Assembly: GCA_041685355.1 (NCBI GenBank)
Contig: JAWLFY010000005.1
Span: 1-64,000 of the forward strand
DNA from: JAWLFY01 sp041685355
GTDB taxonomy: Bacteria > Planctomycetota > Planctomycetia > Pirellulales > Pirellulaceae
Direction of reading: 5' to 3'
Length of the DNA: 64,000 bases
Shown: piece after piece, positions 1 through 9,500 of the stretch
Numbering within the stretch: position 1 is the stretch's first letter
Layout: each line of letters starts with the position of its first letter
Position numbers and translations under genes: made by a program
Notes under the pieces: generated by a model
Seen by the model: only the letters and a program-made list of their open reading frames with translations
What the model was told of the DNA's origin: nothing
Database searches by the model: none

Positions 1-1790
1 AATTCCGGGTGCGTCGGCGGTTCTCCCTGTCCGCCAAAGTCCGTGAGCGACGACGAAAGTCCGCGGCCAAACGTCAAGTACCAGAACCGGTTCACGAACA
101 CCCGCGCCGTCAACCCTCCGACGCCGTCGTCCGGGTCGGTCAACCAGTTCGCCAAGTCGAGCCGAGTCCTCCGCCGACTCCCCGCCTCGTCGCCAGACTC
201 CTCCCCGGAAACATCCGTCTCCGAGACTTCGATCGGGGGCAAGAATGCCGGCGTCTCCGGTTCGACGACCGGGCCGCTGTCGTCCATCCAATTGCCACGT
301 GGCAAAACGCGGATCTCCCGCGGCTCGATCGACTCGGTCACCATCGTCAGCCGCGCCGATTCGCGAAGCCGTTTCAGACGCTTCTGCAATTCTTCGTGGC
401 GGTCCCCTTCGGGACTCGATTTCAGCTCCGACTCGAGTCGCCGGGCGAGTTCCCGTTTCCAACGCGGCAACACCTCGATCTCCGGCGGCCGCTTCGTCGG
501 CAACGCGTTGGAGCCGACCGAAAAATGTTTGCTCTCGTCGACGTCGCCGAAAAACGCGACCATCGAATAGAAGTCGTCGATCGTGTAAGGGTCGTACTTG
601 TGGTCGTGGCACTGGGCACATCCGACCGTCGCCCCCATCCAAACCTCCGACAAGTTCCGCACGCGATCGGCGGCATAGATCGCCAAGTACTCCTTCGGCT
701 GAACGCCCCCCTCGTGCGACGTTTGCAGCAACCGGTTGTAGCCGCTCGCCACGCGGGTGTCGGTCGTCGCATCCGGCAACAGGTCCCCCGCGAGCTGTTC
801 ACGAGTGAACCGGTCGAGCGGCAGGTTGCGGTTGAAGGCGTCGATCACGTAGTCGCGGTAAGGCGAAATGCTGTGGTCCTGGTCCCCGTGGTACCCGACC
901 GTGTCGGCGTACCGCACCAAGTCGAGCCAATACATCGCCATCCGTTCCCCGTAAGCCGGGGAGAGCAACAACTCGTCGACGTATCGGGCGTAGGCGTCCG
1001 GACCCGGATCGGCCAACACCGCGTCGACACGTTCCGGGTCAGGCGGCAAGCCCGTCAAGTCGAACGTCACACGGCGGACCAACGTCCGCAGATCCGCCTC
1101 CTCGCTCGGCTCCATCCCTTCCTCCCGGATCGCGTCGTACACGAACCGGTCGATCGGATCCTCCGCCCACTCTGCGTCCTCCACCTGCGGAGCCGGATGT
1201 TTCTCCGGCGGGACGTAAGCCCAATGCGGCTCGTAGGGCGCGCCCTGGTCGACCCACCGACGCAGCGTTTCGATCTGCGCCGCGGTCAACTCCTTGCCCG
1301 ACTCCGGCGGCGGCATCTGCAAAAACTCGTCTTCCGCGGTGACCCGCGCGATCAACTCACTCCCCTCGGCATCCCCCGGAACGATCGCGTACGCCTTCGC
1401 CTCGTCCTCGACGTCAAGCCGTAACCCCGCCTCGCGGTGCGCCGAGTCGGGCCCGTGACAAAAGATGCACGCGTCCGACAAGATCGGCCGGATGTCACGG
1501 TTGAACGACAGCGGCTGCTCCGTGCCCGCGACGACCCCCTCACTTGCAACCTCCCCCTCACTCGCGACGGTGTCGTTGGCTGCCGTCAACGTCGCCACCG
1601 CGACCGCGAACAAGTGGAACGCGAAGCGAGCCACGCCGGCGTATCGGGATCGCTCGACGAGATCAGCCGTGCCGAGACGAGTCGCGCGGAGACGAGTCGG
1701 GACAAGACCGGTCGCAGCGCGACCAGCCGGGATGAGCTCGGTCACGGCGAGGCGAGCCCACGACCGGGGAGGGGCAATTCGGAACCGCAT
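1..1790 (-). CDS. PSD1 / DUF1549 / DUF1553 planctomycete cytochrome c protein (partial, C-terminus missing)
   Basis: The gene reads leftward and runs off the left edge, so only about 596 N-terminal residues are present. After a basic leader there is a hydrophobic stretch (FAFHLFAVAVATLTAA, about residues 56-71) that looks like an export signal. A PSCyt1 heme motif CIFCH lies at residues 108-112 and is followed by the family's typical EFLQMPPP element. A DUF1549-like region starts near residue 208 (DPIDRFVYDAI) and DUF1553 starts near residue 546 (LANWLTDP...NRFW), where the window cuts it. Such proteins are abundant in planctomycetes and are presumed periplasmic electron carriers; their substrates are unknown. 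ATG 1790 is the most upstream start after an in-frame stop; GTG 1634, right before the signal-like segment, is a credible alternative because the first 50 residues are Arg-rich and repetitive. Confidence 0.9.
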   Translation of the reverse strand, partial: MRFRIAPPRSWARLAVTELIPAGRAATGLVPTRLRATRLGTADLVERSRYAGVARFAFHLFAVAVATLTAANDTVASEGEVASEGVVAGTEQPLSFNRDIRPILSDACIFCHGPDSAHREAGLRLDVEDEAKAYAIVPGDAEGSELIARVTAEDEFLQMPPPESGKELTAAQIETLRRWVDQGAPYEPHWAYVPPEKHPAPQVEDAEWAEDPIDRFVYDAIREEGMEPSEEADLRTLVRRVTFDLTGLPPDPERVDAVLADPGPDAYARYVDELLLSPAYGERMAMYWLDLVRYADTVGYHGDQDHSISPYRDYVIDAFNRNLPLDRFTREQLAGDLLPDATTDTRVASGYNRLLQTSHEGGVQPKEYLAIYAADRVRNLSEVWMGATVGCAQCHDHKYDPYTIDDFYSMVAFFGDVDESKHFSVGSNALPTKRPPEIEVLPRWKRELARRLESELKSSPEGDRHEELQKRLKRLRESARLTMVTESIEPREIRVLPRGNWMDDSGPVVEPETPAFLPPIEVSETDVSGEESGDEAGSRRRTRLDLANWLTDPDDGVGGLTARVFVNRFWYLTFGRGLSSSLTDFGGQGEPPTHPE

Positions 1791-1974
1791 GACAGCCAAC
1801 GGGGACCATGGGGGGGAGCGTGGAAACAGAGACTTTCCGCCGAAAGTCCTGACTACTCATTCTAACAGAGAGTCCCCAATCGGTCCGAAAACGCAATGAC
1901 GCCGCATCCGGGCCGGAAACTCGATGTGTCACCGTTCGAGCTGGCCAGGTCGGCGGACGACGCCACGAACGGCC

Positions 1975-3954
1975 CTAATCGTCCTCACCCTGCGGATCCG
2001 CCTCCGAATTCGCTTCGTCCTCGGCTTCCGAGTCCGCTTCTTCTGAACCCTCGGCTTCCGAGTCCTCCGCGACACGGGCGACCAACCGGGCGCGGATCCG
2101 GTTGCCCTGTTCTTGGGGGTCGCCGACCGTTCGATAAAGCGTGATCGCCCGTTCGAACTGCCCGAGCCGTTCGGCGACACGGGCCAAGTTGTACCGGCCT
2201 CCCGGTTCCCAAGGGGAAGGCTGTGACGGGTCGAGTACCCGCTTCTCGAACCAATTCTCCGCGGTGTCGTAGCGGCCGTCATCGTACTGCAGCAGACTCA
2301 GCCAATACGTCGCGGTCCGCTTCCCCAACCGCATCAGGTTTTGGACTTGCCGGATCTGGCGGTCGAAGACTTCCGGTGTCATCCCGAGCTCACGGCGGAT
2401 CCCGTACTGCATCTGTAGGTCGACGTCGATCCGCAAATCGGCGATCTCGAATTCGGGAGCCCGCTGACGAAGATACAGGGTCCGCGCTCCCCGTTCGTTC
2501 TCCAACTCGCGATCGTCAAAGCGTCCCTGCAGGTGTCGCCATCGGCCCAGCGCGAGCGTCTTCGCCGAGTCCATCTCCGACTCCAGGATCGCCCACCGGG
2601 AAACCAGCCAAAAGCCGAACGCCGCGTCACGCGCGGCGGCCGCCTCGACCGCCTCCGCGTACGCCTCGGCCAACAACGGGACCGTCCAACCGCGGACGTC
2701 CGCGATCCCCTTGACCGCTTCGAATCGCTCCGCCTCGCCGTCCGCGTCGACGAACAGCCGCAGCCGGCGGTTGCCGGTGAGGCCTTGCTCGAGACGCCGC
2801 ATCCGCGGGCTGATCGCTTCCGGCGTGACGTTCAGCAGCGCAACGCTCTGCTGCACGTCGCCGCGATCGAACCGGTAATCGAAAAACCCCGGGACCCCCA
2901 ACCGACGCACCACGGTCTCCTCGCGTCGCGCCTGGGTCAACGTCGCGATCCCGATCTGACCGGGTCCCGGAACGAACGTCCCCAACTCCGGCTCGAAAAG
3001 GTAGACCCGCTCGCCGATCAATACCCCGACGGCCCACGGGGTCGGCTCACCCGACCCGTCCGCAGGCACCGCAAGTACCGCCGAAGCCAATCCCGCTTGG
3101 CGGCACAATTGTGTGAACACACCCGCCCGCTGGTAACCGTCCCCCAAACCGCGGAACAAGGTCTGGTAATCCGATTGCCGATATCCCGGTCCCTCGAACT
3201 CCAAGCCGGCGGGAAGCCGCGGCGGGTCGATCCCCGGAGGCACGTCGAGCCGCAACGGTTGGATGAAAATGTTGCGGACCGTCCAATCGAACAACCGGGT
3301 CGCCGTCCTCAACTGCTCGATCTCGCGGTCGCTCAGCGTCGTCGTCGTCCCGTTGTCCTTCGACTCGCCCGCCGACTCCCCCGGCCCGTCCTCCGCGGCG
3401 GACCGACGTTCGGCTCGCAACGATTCGAACCAATCCTCCAATAGCGGGTCATCATGCTCCGGCGTGTCGACCCAGCTCACGACTCGTCGAAACAAGTACG
3501 CGTCCCGCAAATGCGAGACGTCGTCCCGAAGGTAAGACAGGGACGTCACCCGTCGCCGCACGTTCTCCTCAGAGACCCCCGCCTGCTCAGCGAGCCCCGC
3601 CGACGAAACACCCGTCAACGTCTCCATCAGCTGCGGGGGCGTCCCCCGCAGCTCCGGGCGATCACCCGGGGCGTCCGGTTCCGCTCGGCTCGCACCCCAT
3701 TGGTTCAAGTGATACAGGATCTGCTGCCCCGCCTTTTCCTGGTTGAGCTCGATCAGCCGTTCCACCAAACGGTACATCTCCGCGAGGTGATCCTGGCGGT
3801 TTTCCGACCGCATCCGGGCCTCACGCGACCCCTGAATCTCGCGGATCTCTTCCAAGTCGTTTCGGCACCCGAGCGGGGTCAAGATCCCGAGGATCACCAC
3901 CACGGCCGCCGTCCACCGTCGGTAACGAGCCCCCATCGAGCCTGCCACGCCCAT
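1975..3954 (-). CDS. Lipoprotein-like protein with degenerate transglutaminase-like region and C-terminal TPR
   Basis: The frame is open from GTG 4095, but a signal segment with a lipobox-like end (RYRRWTAAVVVILGILTPLGC) supports a start at ATG 3954 or ATG 3936. A central region has the outline of a transglutaminase core: a helix LFDWTVRNI, then a GDGYQRAGVFTQLCRQAGL helix near residue 270, then PWAVGVLIGERVYLFEPELG. The usual catalytic Cys position is Gly, the HAW motif is absent and the late Asp is Glu, so it is probably not an enzyme. A TPR-like pair near the C-terminus (AENWFEKRV..., YNLARVAERLGQFERAITLY) suggests protein-protein contacts. The tail is very acidic (Glu/Asp/Ser/Ala). It lies downstream of kdsA on the same strand across a 16-bp repeat array. 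The protein is probably anchored in the envelope; its function is not recognised. Confidence 0.8.
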   Translation of the reverse strand: MGVAGSMGARYRRWTAAVVVILGILTPLGCRNDLEEIREIQGSREARMRSENRQDHLAEMYRLVERLIELNQEKAGQQILYHLNQWGASRAEPDAPGDRPELRGTPPQLMETLTGVSSAGLAEQAGVSEENVRRRVTSLSYLRDDVSHLRDAYLFRRVVSWVDTPEHDDPLLEDWFESLRAERRSAAEDGPGESAGESKDNGTTTTLSDREIEQLRTATRLFDWTVRNIFIQPLRLDVPPGIDPPRLPAGLEFEGPGYRQSDYQTLFRGLGDGYQRAGVFTQLCRQAGLASAVLAVPADGSGEPTPWAVGVLIGERVYLFEPELGTFVPGPGQIGIATLTQARREETVVRRLGVPGFFDYRFDRGDVQQSVALLNVTPEAISPRMRRLEQGLTGNRRLRLFVDADGEAERFEAVKGIADVRGWTVPLLAEAYAEAVEAAAARDAAFGFWLVSRWAILESEMDSAKTLALGRWRHLQGRFDDRELENERGARTLYLRQRAPEFEIADLRIDVDLQMQYGIRRELGMTPEVFDRQIRQVQNLMRLGKRTATYWLSLLQYDDGRYDTAENWFEKRVLDPSQPSPWEPGGRYNLARVAERLGQFERAITLYRTVGDPQEQGNRIRARLVARVAEDSEAEGSEEADSEAEDEANSEADPQGEDD

Positions 3955-4081
3955 CGATCCTGTCACCCCGTTCGTGCCGATCCGTTCAGCCGGGCCTTCC
4001 GTTCGAACCCGCCTGCGCCGAATCGGCGTCCGGTCATCGAGCGGCTTTCGGTCAGTTCGCATACGCCTAAGTTCTCGCATT

Positions 4082-4161
4082 GGGGCCATGATCACGTCGG
4101 GCCGTTATCACGTCGGCCTGTTATCGCGTTGGGCCGTTATCGCGTTGGGCCGTTATCGCGT
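4082..4161. repeat. 16-bp tandem array, 5 copies, starting at the kdsA stop codon
   Basis: On the minus strand the unit is ACGCGATAACGGCCCA, repeated five times with the last three copies diverged. The first unit contains the last two sense codons and the TAA stop of kdsA, and the last unit runs into possible start codons of the next gene. Because 16 is not a multiple of three, successive TAA triplets fall in different frames. Confidence 0.85.
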
Positions 4162-5058
4162 GGTGATCGCGTCGGACGCCGACGCGATTTCTTCCGCCAC
4201 GTGCCGAAGCCTCAACAGCCGTCGGATCATGTCCGGGAACCGATCCAACGGGATCATGTTCGCCCCGTCGCTTGGAGAATTCTCGGGATCGGGATGGGTC
4301 TCAAAGAAGAGCGCGTCGACCCCTGTTGCTACGGCCGCACGGGCCAACGGTTCGACCATTTCCCGGTTTCCGCCGGTCGCCCCCCCCAGCCCGCCGGGGC
4401 TTTGCACGCTGTGCGTCGCGTCGAACACGACCGGCACCCCGAACGACCGCATGATCGGCAACGCCTGCATGTCGTTGACGAGTCGCCCGTACCCGAAGAA
4501 CGTTCCACGCTCACACAGCAACACGCCACCGTCGCCGCTGGCCCGAAGCTTTTCGACGACATAACGCATGTCGGCCGGTGCCATGAACTGGCCCTTTTTC
4601 ACGTTGACCCCCTTCCCGGTCGCGGCGGCGGCGACCAGCAGATCGGTTTGCCGGGCCAAAAATGCGGGGATCTGCAGCAAATCGCAAACGTCCGCCACCG
4701 CAGACGCCTGACCCGGCAAGTGGACGTCGGTGGTCGTCGGGAGCCCCGCCGATCGGCCGATCCCTTCCAACATCGCCAAACCTTCCTCCAATCCCGGGCC
4801 CCGTTCGGCGTTCAGACTCGTTCGGTTCGCCTTGTCGAATGACGCCTTGAACACCACCTGGACGTCGTCGTCGCGGTTCAGCTCCGCCAAGACCTCCGCG
4901 ATCCGCATCGCCAAGTCGCGCGTCTGCAGCACGCACGGACCGGCAATCAACAGCAACGGGTGGCCCGGGCCGCAGCGATGCGGACCGACCGGGACGGGGG
5001 AGATCCGTGGCGGTTCGGCGGGCGAGACGTCGGGCACGTCGGGCGAGGGTGCGTTCAT
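4153..5058 (-). CDS. kdsA: 3-deoxy-8-phosphooctulonate (KDO-8-P) synthase
   Basis: Condenses phosphoenolpyruvate with D-arabinose 5-phosphate to KDO 8-phosphate in the cytosol, the first committed step of KDO for lipopolysaccharide core. Family motifs occur in order: IAGPCVLQTRDLAM, FKASFDKANRTS, TTTDVHLPGQ, IPAFLARQTDLL, VNVKKGQFMAP, CERGTFFGYGRLVNDM, FDATHSVQ and FFETHPDPENSPSDGANMIPLD. The Cys at residue 42 (GPC) matches the metal-dependent class; the metal-independent E. coli type has Asn here. With the start at ATG 5058 the protein has 301 residues, close to the usual 280. The frame stays open upstream to 5250, but that extension is low-complexity and absent from the family. A 16-bp repeat array begins at its stop codon. 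Its presence argues for an outer membrane with KDO-containing LPS. Confidence 0.96.
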   Translation of the reverse strand: MNAPSPDVPDVSPAEPPRISPVPVGPHRCGPGHPLLLIAGPCVLQTRDLAMRIAEVLAELNRDDDVQVVFKASFDKANRTSLNAERGPGLEEGLAMLEGIGRSAGLPTTTDVHLPGQASAVADVCDLLQIPAFLARQTDLLVAAAATGKGVNVKKGQFMAPADMRYVVEKLRASGDGGVLLCERGTFFGYGRLVNDMQALPIMRSFGVPVVFDATHSVQSPGGLGGATGGNREMVEPLARAAVATGVDALFFETHPDPENSPSDGANMIPLDRFPDMIRRLLRLRHVAEEIASASDAITTR

Positions 5059-5282
5059 TCGCACATCTTCGGGGATCGTGCCCCCGGCGGCAATCGCACC
5101 CGCACCCCCGCCGGCAAACACCCGATCGTCACCTCTCGCGGAGACTCCGGGTGCGGCACCGAATCGTGTCCTAGGGTTGCACGGGTCCTCGAACCGCGTC
5201 GGGCCGCCTCGGTCCGGCGGTCTCCCGCGCTCATCCGTGACGCACGCCAAAGGTCAAGTTACCCGCCAAACGGTTCACATTC

Positions 5283-5765
5283 GTGTTATTCATTCGTCGA
5301 TTCTGGGTTGCCGGTTTGATCCTCGTCATGGTCGCGATTCATGCTGCCGTGATCGGTTACATCCGCAGCCGCGTCGCTCAGGTCAACGAGCAACGCAGCA
5401 CGGCGTTCGAGATCGGCGAATTCCGTTTCCAACCGGTCGCCGACCCTCAAACCGTCTATCACTTCCGCCTGCACGCGATCGTCGACCCGTCCAAACGCCG
5501 ACTCGGCGAAGAGCGGCTTTCGAAAATGCGGATGGAAATCTTGGAATCCTCCGAACAGATGCTCCGCCAAGTCGACCCGGCGTGGCTCGACGACCCGAGT
5601 CAGGTCCAAATCCGCGAGCGGCTGATGGAGGTGATCCTCCAACACCTCGAACTGGCACTGATCCAACGGGTGTTGATCACCGATTGGCTCGAACTCCCCG
5701 TGACGTCGGTCCAGGTCGACCTTCGTGACGCGCCCCCGCGAACGCCAAGCCCCGAGTCGACTTGA
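5283..5765 (+). CDS. Small membrane-anchored protein of unknown function
   Basis: A 160-residue protein with one N-terminal transmembrane segment (about residues 5-27, FWVAGLILVMVAIHAAVIGY) followed by a soluble, charged domain. The C-terminal part ends in a conserved-looking element ILQHLELALIQRVLITDWLELPVTSVQVDL. This overall plan (single N-terminal anchor, small soluble domain) faintly recalls FliL, but no diagnostic motif is present and I do not assign that name. It is divergent from kdsA with 224 bp between the starts and has no clear Shine-Dalgarno. The last few codons and the stop (TGA 5763-5765) lie inside the first unit of an 18-bp tandem array, so the C-terminal PRTPSPEST tail may be repeat-derived. 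Confidence 0.75.
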   Translation: MLFIRRFWVAGLILVMVAIHAAVIGYIRSRVAQVNEQRSTAFEIGEFRFQPVADPQTVYHFRLHAIVDPSKRRLGEERLSKMRMEILESSEQMLRQVDPAWLDDPSQVQIRERLMEVILQHLELALIQRVLITDWLELPVTSVQVDLRDAPPRTPSPEST

Positions 5766-5929
5766 AACCCCGAGTCGACTTGAAGCCCCGAGTCGACTTG
5801 AAACCCCGAGTCGACTTGAAACCCCGAGTCGACTTGAAGCCCCGGGTCGACTTGAAACCCCGGGTCGACTTGAAGTCCCGGGTCGACTTGAAGTCCCGGG
5901 TCGACTTGAAGTCCCGGGTCCACTTGAGC
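5750..5929. repeat. 18-bp tandem array, 10 copies, between two convergent genes
   Basis: Ten contiguous copies of CCCCGAGTCGACTTGAA[A/G] with substitutions such as GAGTCGAC to GGGTCGAC drifting across the array. Each unit holds the palindrome GTCGAC (GTCCAC in the last) and a TGA or TTGA. The array begins in the last codons of the 160-residue membrane protein gene and ends 6 bp before the stop of the universal stress protein gene, filling nearly the whole space between the two 3' ends. There are no spacers, so it is not a CRISPR. Confidence 0.95.
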
Positions 5930-5934
5930 TGGCG

Positions 5935-6363
5935 TCAAGATCGCAGCACCAACACGGGGCATCGCGCGAGCCGGATCACCCGCTCGGCGACCGAGCCGAG
6001 CAACATGTGTTTGACGAAACCGCGGCCGTGGGAAGGGATCACGATCAGGTCGGCCGAAACCTTCGCGGCGTAATCGGTGATCTCGCGTCCGGCGTCTCCG
6101 ATGATCACCTTCAGCGTGACCCCTTCGTGGCCGTGCTCGGCGAGCTGCTCCCGGAGATAGTCCGCGCTCGATCGGATTCGTGACTCGTCGGTCACCGTCC
6201 CGTACACGACCCCGGGTTCCATCGCCATCAACGGCGCCAAGACGTGGACCGCGTGCACCTTGGAGGCGTCGCCGGCGATTTCGATCGCCCGGGCGAGCGC
6301 CTCCCATGCGAGCTCGGAATGGTCGATCGGGACGACGAGACGTTCGGGTTGGAGACCGGGCAT
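5935..6363 (-). CDS. Universal stress protein (UspA family)
   Basis: A single-domain, 142-residue UspA fold protein of normal length for the family. It starts with the first beta strand RLVVPIDHSELAWEALARAI and ends with the nucleotide-binding element PSHGRGFVKHMLLGSVAERVIRLARCPVLVL. The Gly-rich loop is one residue shorter than the common G-x2-G-x9-G(S/T) pattern, but the GS after the helix is kept, so ATP binding is plausible. Family members act in the cytosol in stress survival, usually as dimers. It stands alone on the minus strand, downstream of the 1078-residue protein gene (155 bp apart) with a 14-bp repeat array between them. Confidence 0.93.
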   Translation of the reverse strand: MPGLQPERLVVPIDHSELAWEALARAIEIAGDASKVHAVHVLAPLMAMEPGVVYGTVTDESRIRSSADYLREQLAEHGHEGVTLKVIIGDAGREITDYAAKVSADLIVIPSHGRGFVKHMLLGSVAERVIRLARCPVLVLRS

Positions 6364-6447
6364 CGGATGACCTCGAGGCAGGAATCGACGGCCGGCCGGT
6401 CCCCTCGACCGGCCCCGTCGCCGACATTGTCCGCCGCCCTCTCGAAG

Positions 6448-6517
6448 CCGTCAAACGGCCCCCGTCAAACGGCCCCCGCCAAACGGCCCTCCGAAAGCGG
6501 CCTTCCGAAAGCGGCCC
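6448..6517. repeat. 14-bp tandem array, 5 copies, directly after a stop codon
   Basis: On the minus strand the unit is GGGCCG[C/T]TTNNNGG: two copies end in CGGA and three in GCGG or ACGG. The first copy begins at the base after the TGA of the 1078-residue protein gene. Confidence 0.8.
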
Positions 6518-9500
6518 TCACTCCTCCGGCCGGGCCGCGAACCTCGGGGTGATCCGCGGCGCGTCGCGGTGGCTGAGCGCGAACCCGACCCACCCGTCCC
6601 TCAGCTCGAGCTGGCTGACGACCAAGTCCTCCATCGCCGGATGCTCGGTGATCGCCGGGAGCATCAACGGGAGTGACCGCGACGTCGAGAACACCTTGTT
6701 GAAAATCGCCCGCACCGGGAACCGTTCCCGCATCGACATCGCGGGCCCGCTGATCGAAAGGTGTCCGTCGCGAACCAGCCTCGCTTCCCGGCCCTCGATC
6801 TCGGGACGGTAGCCGGCCCGCACGATGAACCGACGAAGGTCCAATCGGTCTCCCTGCGACAAACGCATCACCCGCATCGTGACCCACAACCGCCCCTCTT
6901 CGATTTCGACCGTCACCGGCCGCGTCGGGGCGAACTGGATCATCACGTCCTCCGGGATGTCGTCGGGCAACCGAGTCCCCGGACGTTCGAACCGTGACAA
7001 TGTCTCCCGCACGATCGCGTCGATCGATCGGCTCTCCTCTCGCGGCACCAATTGCTCCACCGTGTTATTGATCGCCGATTGATGGATTTGCAAACTCATC
7101 AGACTCGAACGCGGCGCCCGAGGCCGCGGCGTGTACGCGGCGAGTTGCCAGTCCCCGGCCAATCGGTAACGCGAGATCAACCGCTGGCCGGTCGTCTGCA
7201 TGTCGACCACCATCGGGTCGAGCCGCATCGTCCCGAGCGGCCCGAACAGCGATCGGTTGAGACGCTCGGTCGCCTCGCCGATCGACGCTTCGACCCGTCC
7301 GTCGATTTCGTCGGTGATCTCGCGACGTACCTTTTCCTGGGCATAACGGTCGGTCCGCGGTTTCAGATCGTGATAGCGGCTGGTGGCGATGCCACGCACC
7401 AACGAACCGATCAACGGCCACCCGTCGTACTCGGTTTCGATCCCCCGCAACCGAGACCCGCCATCGACGCTGGCGTCCGCGTCGCCAAGGCGAACGCCCC
7501 CCTCGCGTGTCACCTCGATCGGCTTCGACACGGCGAAATTCGACGCCCCCGAAGTCCGTACCGCGACCGGCCCGTTTCGTCCGACCGAACGCGTCTCGAC
7601 CGCCCCCTCGCTCAATAGCCGCAACGACCAACGGTCCCCGCTGGGAAGCAACCGCAGGCGGAGGTCGGTGCTCACTTGGCTCACCCCTCGGACACGACTG
7701 CCGAATAGCATCGCCCGAATCGGGACCGTCTGCGGTTCGACCTCCGGGATCAGTCGCTCCAGGAAATCGTCGCTGATCGCCACCCGCACGTTCGCGTTTC
7801 GGTAATGGACGTCGACCGCCTTGGCGACCCGCGCCGCGCCGGGCCGACTCGCGAATCGCAGCGATTGCACCGCGTCGGCGATCTCGAGCGACGCGAGATC
7901 GATCGAATCGCTCTCCTTGCTCTCCAACTGGTCGAGCAAACGCGCGTAATCCACCGACGTGCGGTTCCAACCGCGGACCGATTCGGCCAACGCTACGATC
8001 GGTTCACCGTCGAGCCATTCCCGATGGACCGGGTCCAGCCCGTGCCAACGCAGACGCGACAAAAACCGCTGCGCGAGCAACGCCCGTTCCGCCTCGACCT
8101 CGATCGGCCCCCGCCCCGTCTCGACCGGCCCCCGCCCGCCGGATCCGCCAGCCGTCGCGGCCCGCTCTAAATCGTCGAGCAACAGGTACGATTCCCATCC
8201 CTCGACGTCTCCGGTCACCGAGAGCTCCCGACGAACGCGCGCGATCGCCGCGGTGACCCGACGCGTCGCCACAGAACTCGTGTCGGAGGGGTCGGCCGCG
8301 TCACTCGCCAACCGCCAAATCGCTTCCCAAACCGCCAACCGCCGTGACAACGCGTGGCTGGCGCGAAGCCATTCGAGCTGCTCCCGACGATCGTCCAACC
8401 CTTCGGCGTGCCGTAGGCCCTCGTCCGCTCGCTCCGACAACGCACCGATCAACTCGCCCGCCTCGGGGGCCGCGAGCCGTTCGAGCGATCGGAGCCGCGT
8501 CAGCAGACTCCGGACATCAGTCGACCATCGCACCGCGTCCGACCCAGCCCCCACCGCCGGCCGTGCGGCGCTGACAAGTTGGGTCTCCGTCAATCCACGT
8601 CCCGAAGCGACCGCGGTCAGCGTCTTCAACTGCTGCTCCAACCGACTCGCCACCGGCCACCCGTCAACGCCCTGCTCATCCCCAGCCGACCCAGCCTTCT
8701 CCTGAGCCGACCCAGCCTTCTCCTGAGCCGACCCAGCCTCATCCCGAGCCGACCCAGTTTCCCGAGCGGGTGAGTTCTCCCCGAGGCCGGATTCGTCCGC
8801 CGCGACGCTTTCGGCCTCCACCTCCCGGGCACGCTCCGCGCTCGGGGCGCTCGCCGCGTCTTGGGTGCTCGCCGCGTCTTGGGTGCTCCTGCCCGTCCTG
8901 CCCGAGTCCGCATCCGCGGCATCGGCGGCGTCGGGTCGGGTGCGGAGGCTCGACACGCTGGCAACCTTCGCCGACGGCGGCACCTCGTTCGCCCGCCCGA
9001 GCTCAACCTGCCCAGGTTCTGTCCCCGAATCTCCCGTCCCCGCCCCGTTCGGCCCCGCCGCATCCTGACCCCACACCACTGGCGAGTCGAGCGTCACCAC
9101 CGCATCCCCCAAACTCTCGACGCGGCCCTGGTCTTCAAGCGTCGGTTGTTCACGGGGGCTGACTCCGATGTCGCTCCCGAAGCTGCCCAGGCCGCCACGG
9201 TGGTTTTCCCAGCTGACCGCGATTCCGCTGCCACTCGCACCCGCTCGCCGCCGTTCGGTCAAGTCCTCGACGGTTACTTCGCGGTCGTCAGCGAAGTCCA
9301 GCTCGAACCCAAGTGTCGACGCGAGTCCCGCCAGCTCTTTTCGCTCGTCGATCCGGGGGGCGGTCAGCGGTCCCGAGCTCGGGTCCCAGATCCCCGCGAG
9401 CCGGTCAGGTACCCGCGGCCCGCGACTGCCCCGCCCTCGGCGTTGGGCGACGTCGGCCCCCGAGGCGAACTGGTCGGCCGGCGCGAGGCTCCAGTCCGCC

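Noticed and set aside
9..1424. Long plus-strand open frame opposite the PSD1 cytochrome gene
   Set aside because: The minus strand encodes a clear DUF1549/DUF1553 protein; the plus frame is Arg/His/Val-rich antisense sequence without family motifs.
5283..5765. FliL-like flagellar protein
   Set aside because: Only the single N-terminal anchor and size agree; there are no FliL motifs and no flagellar genes nearby.
5750..5929. Possible CRISPR array
   Set aside because: Units are contiguous and 18 bp long, with no spacers and no cas genes nearby; it is a minisatellite.
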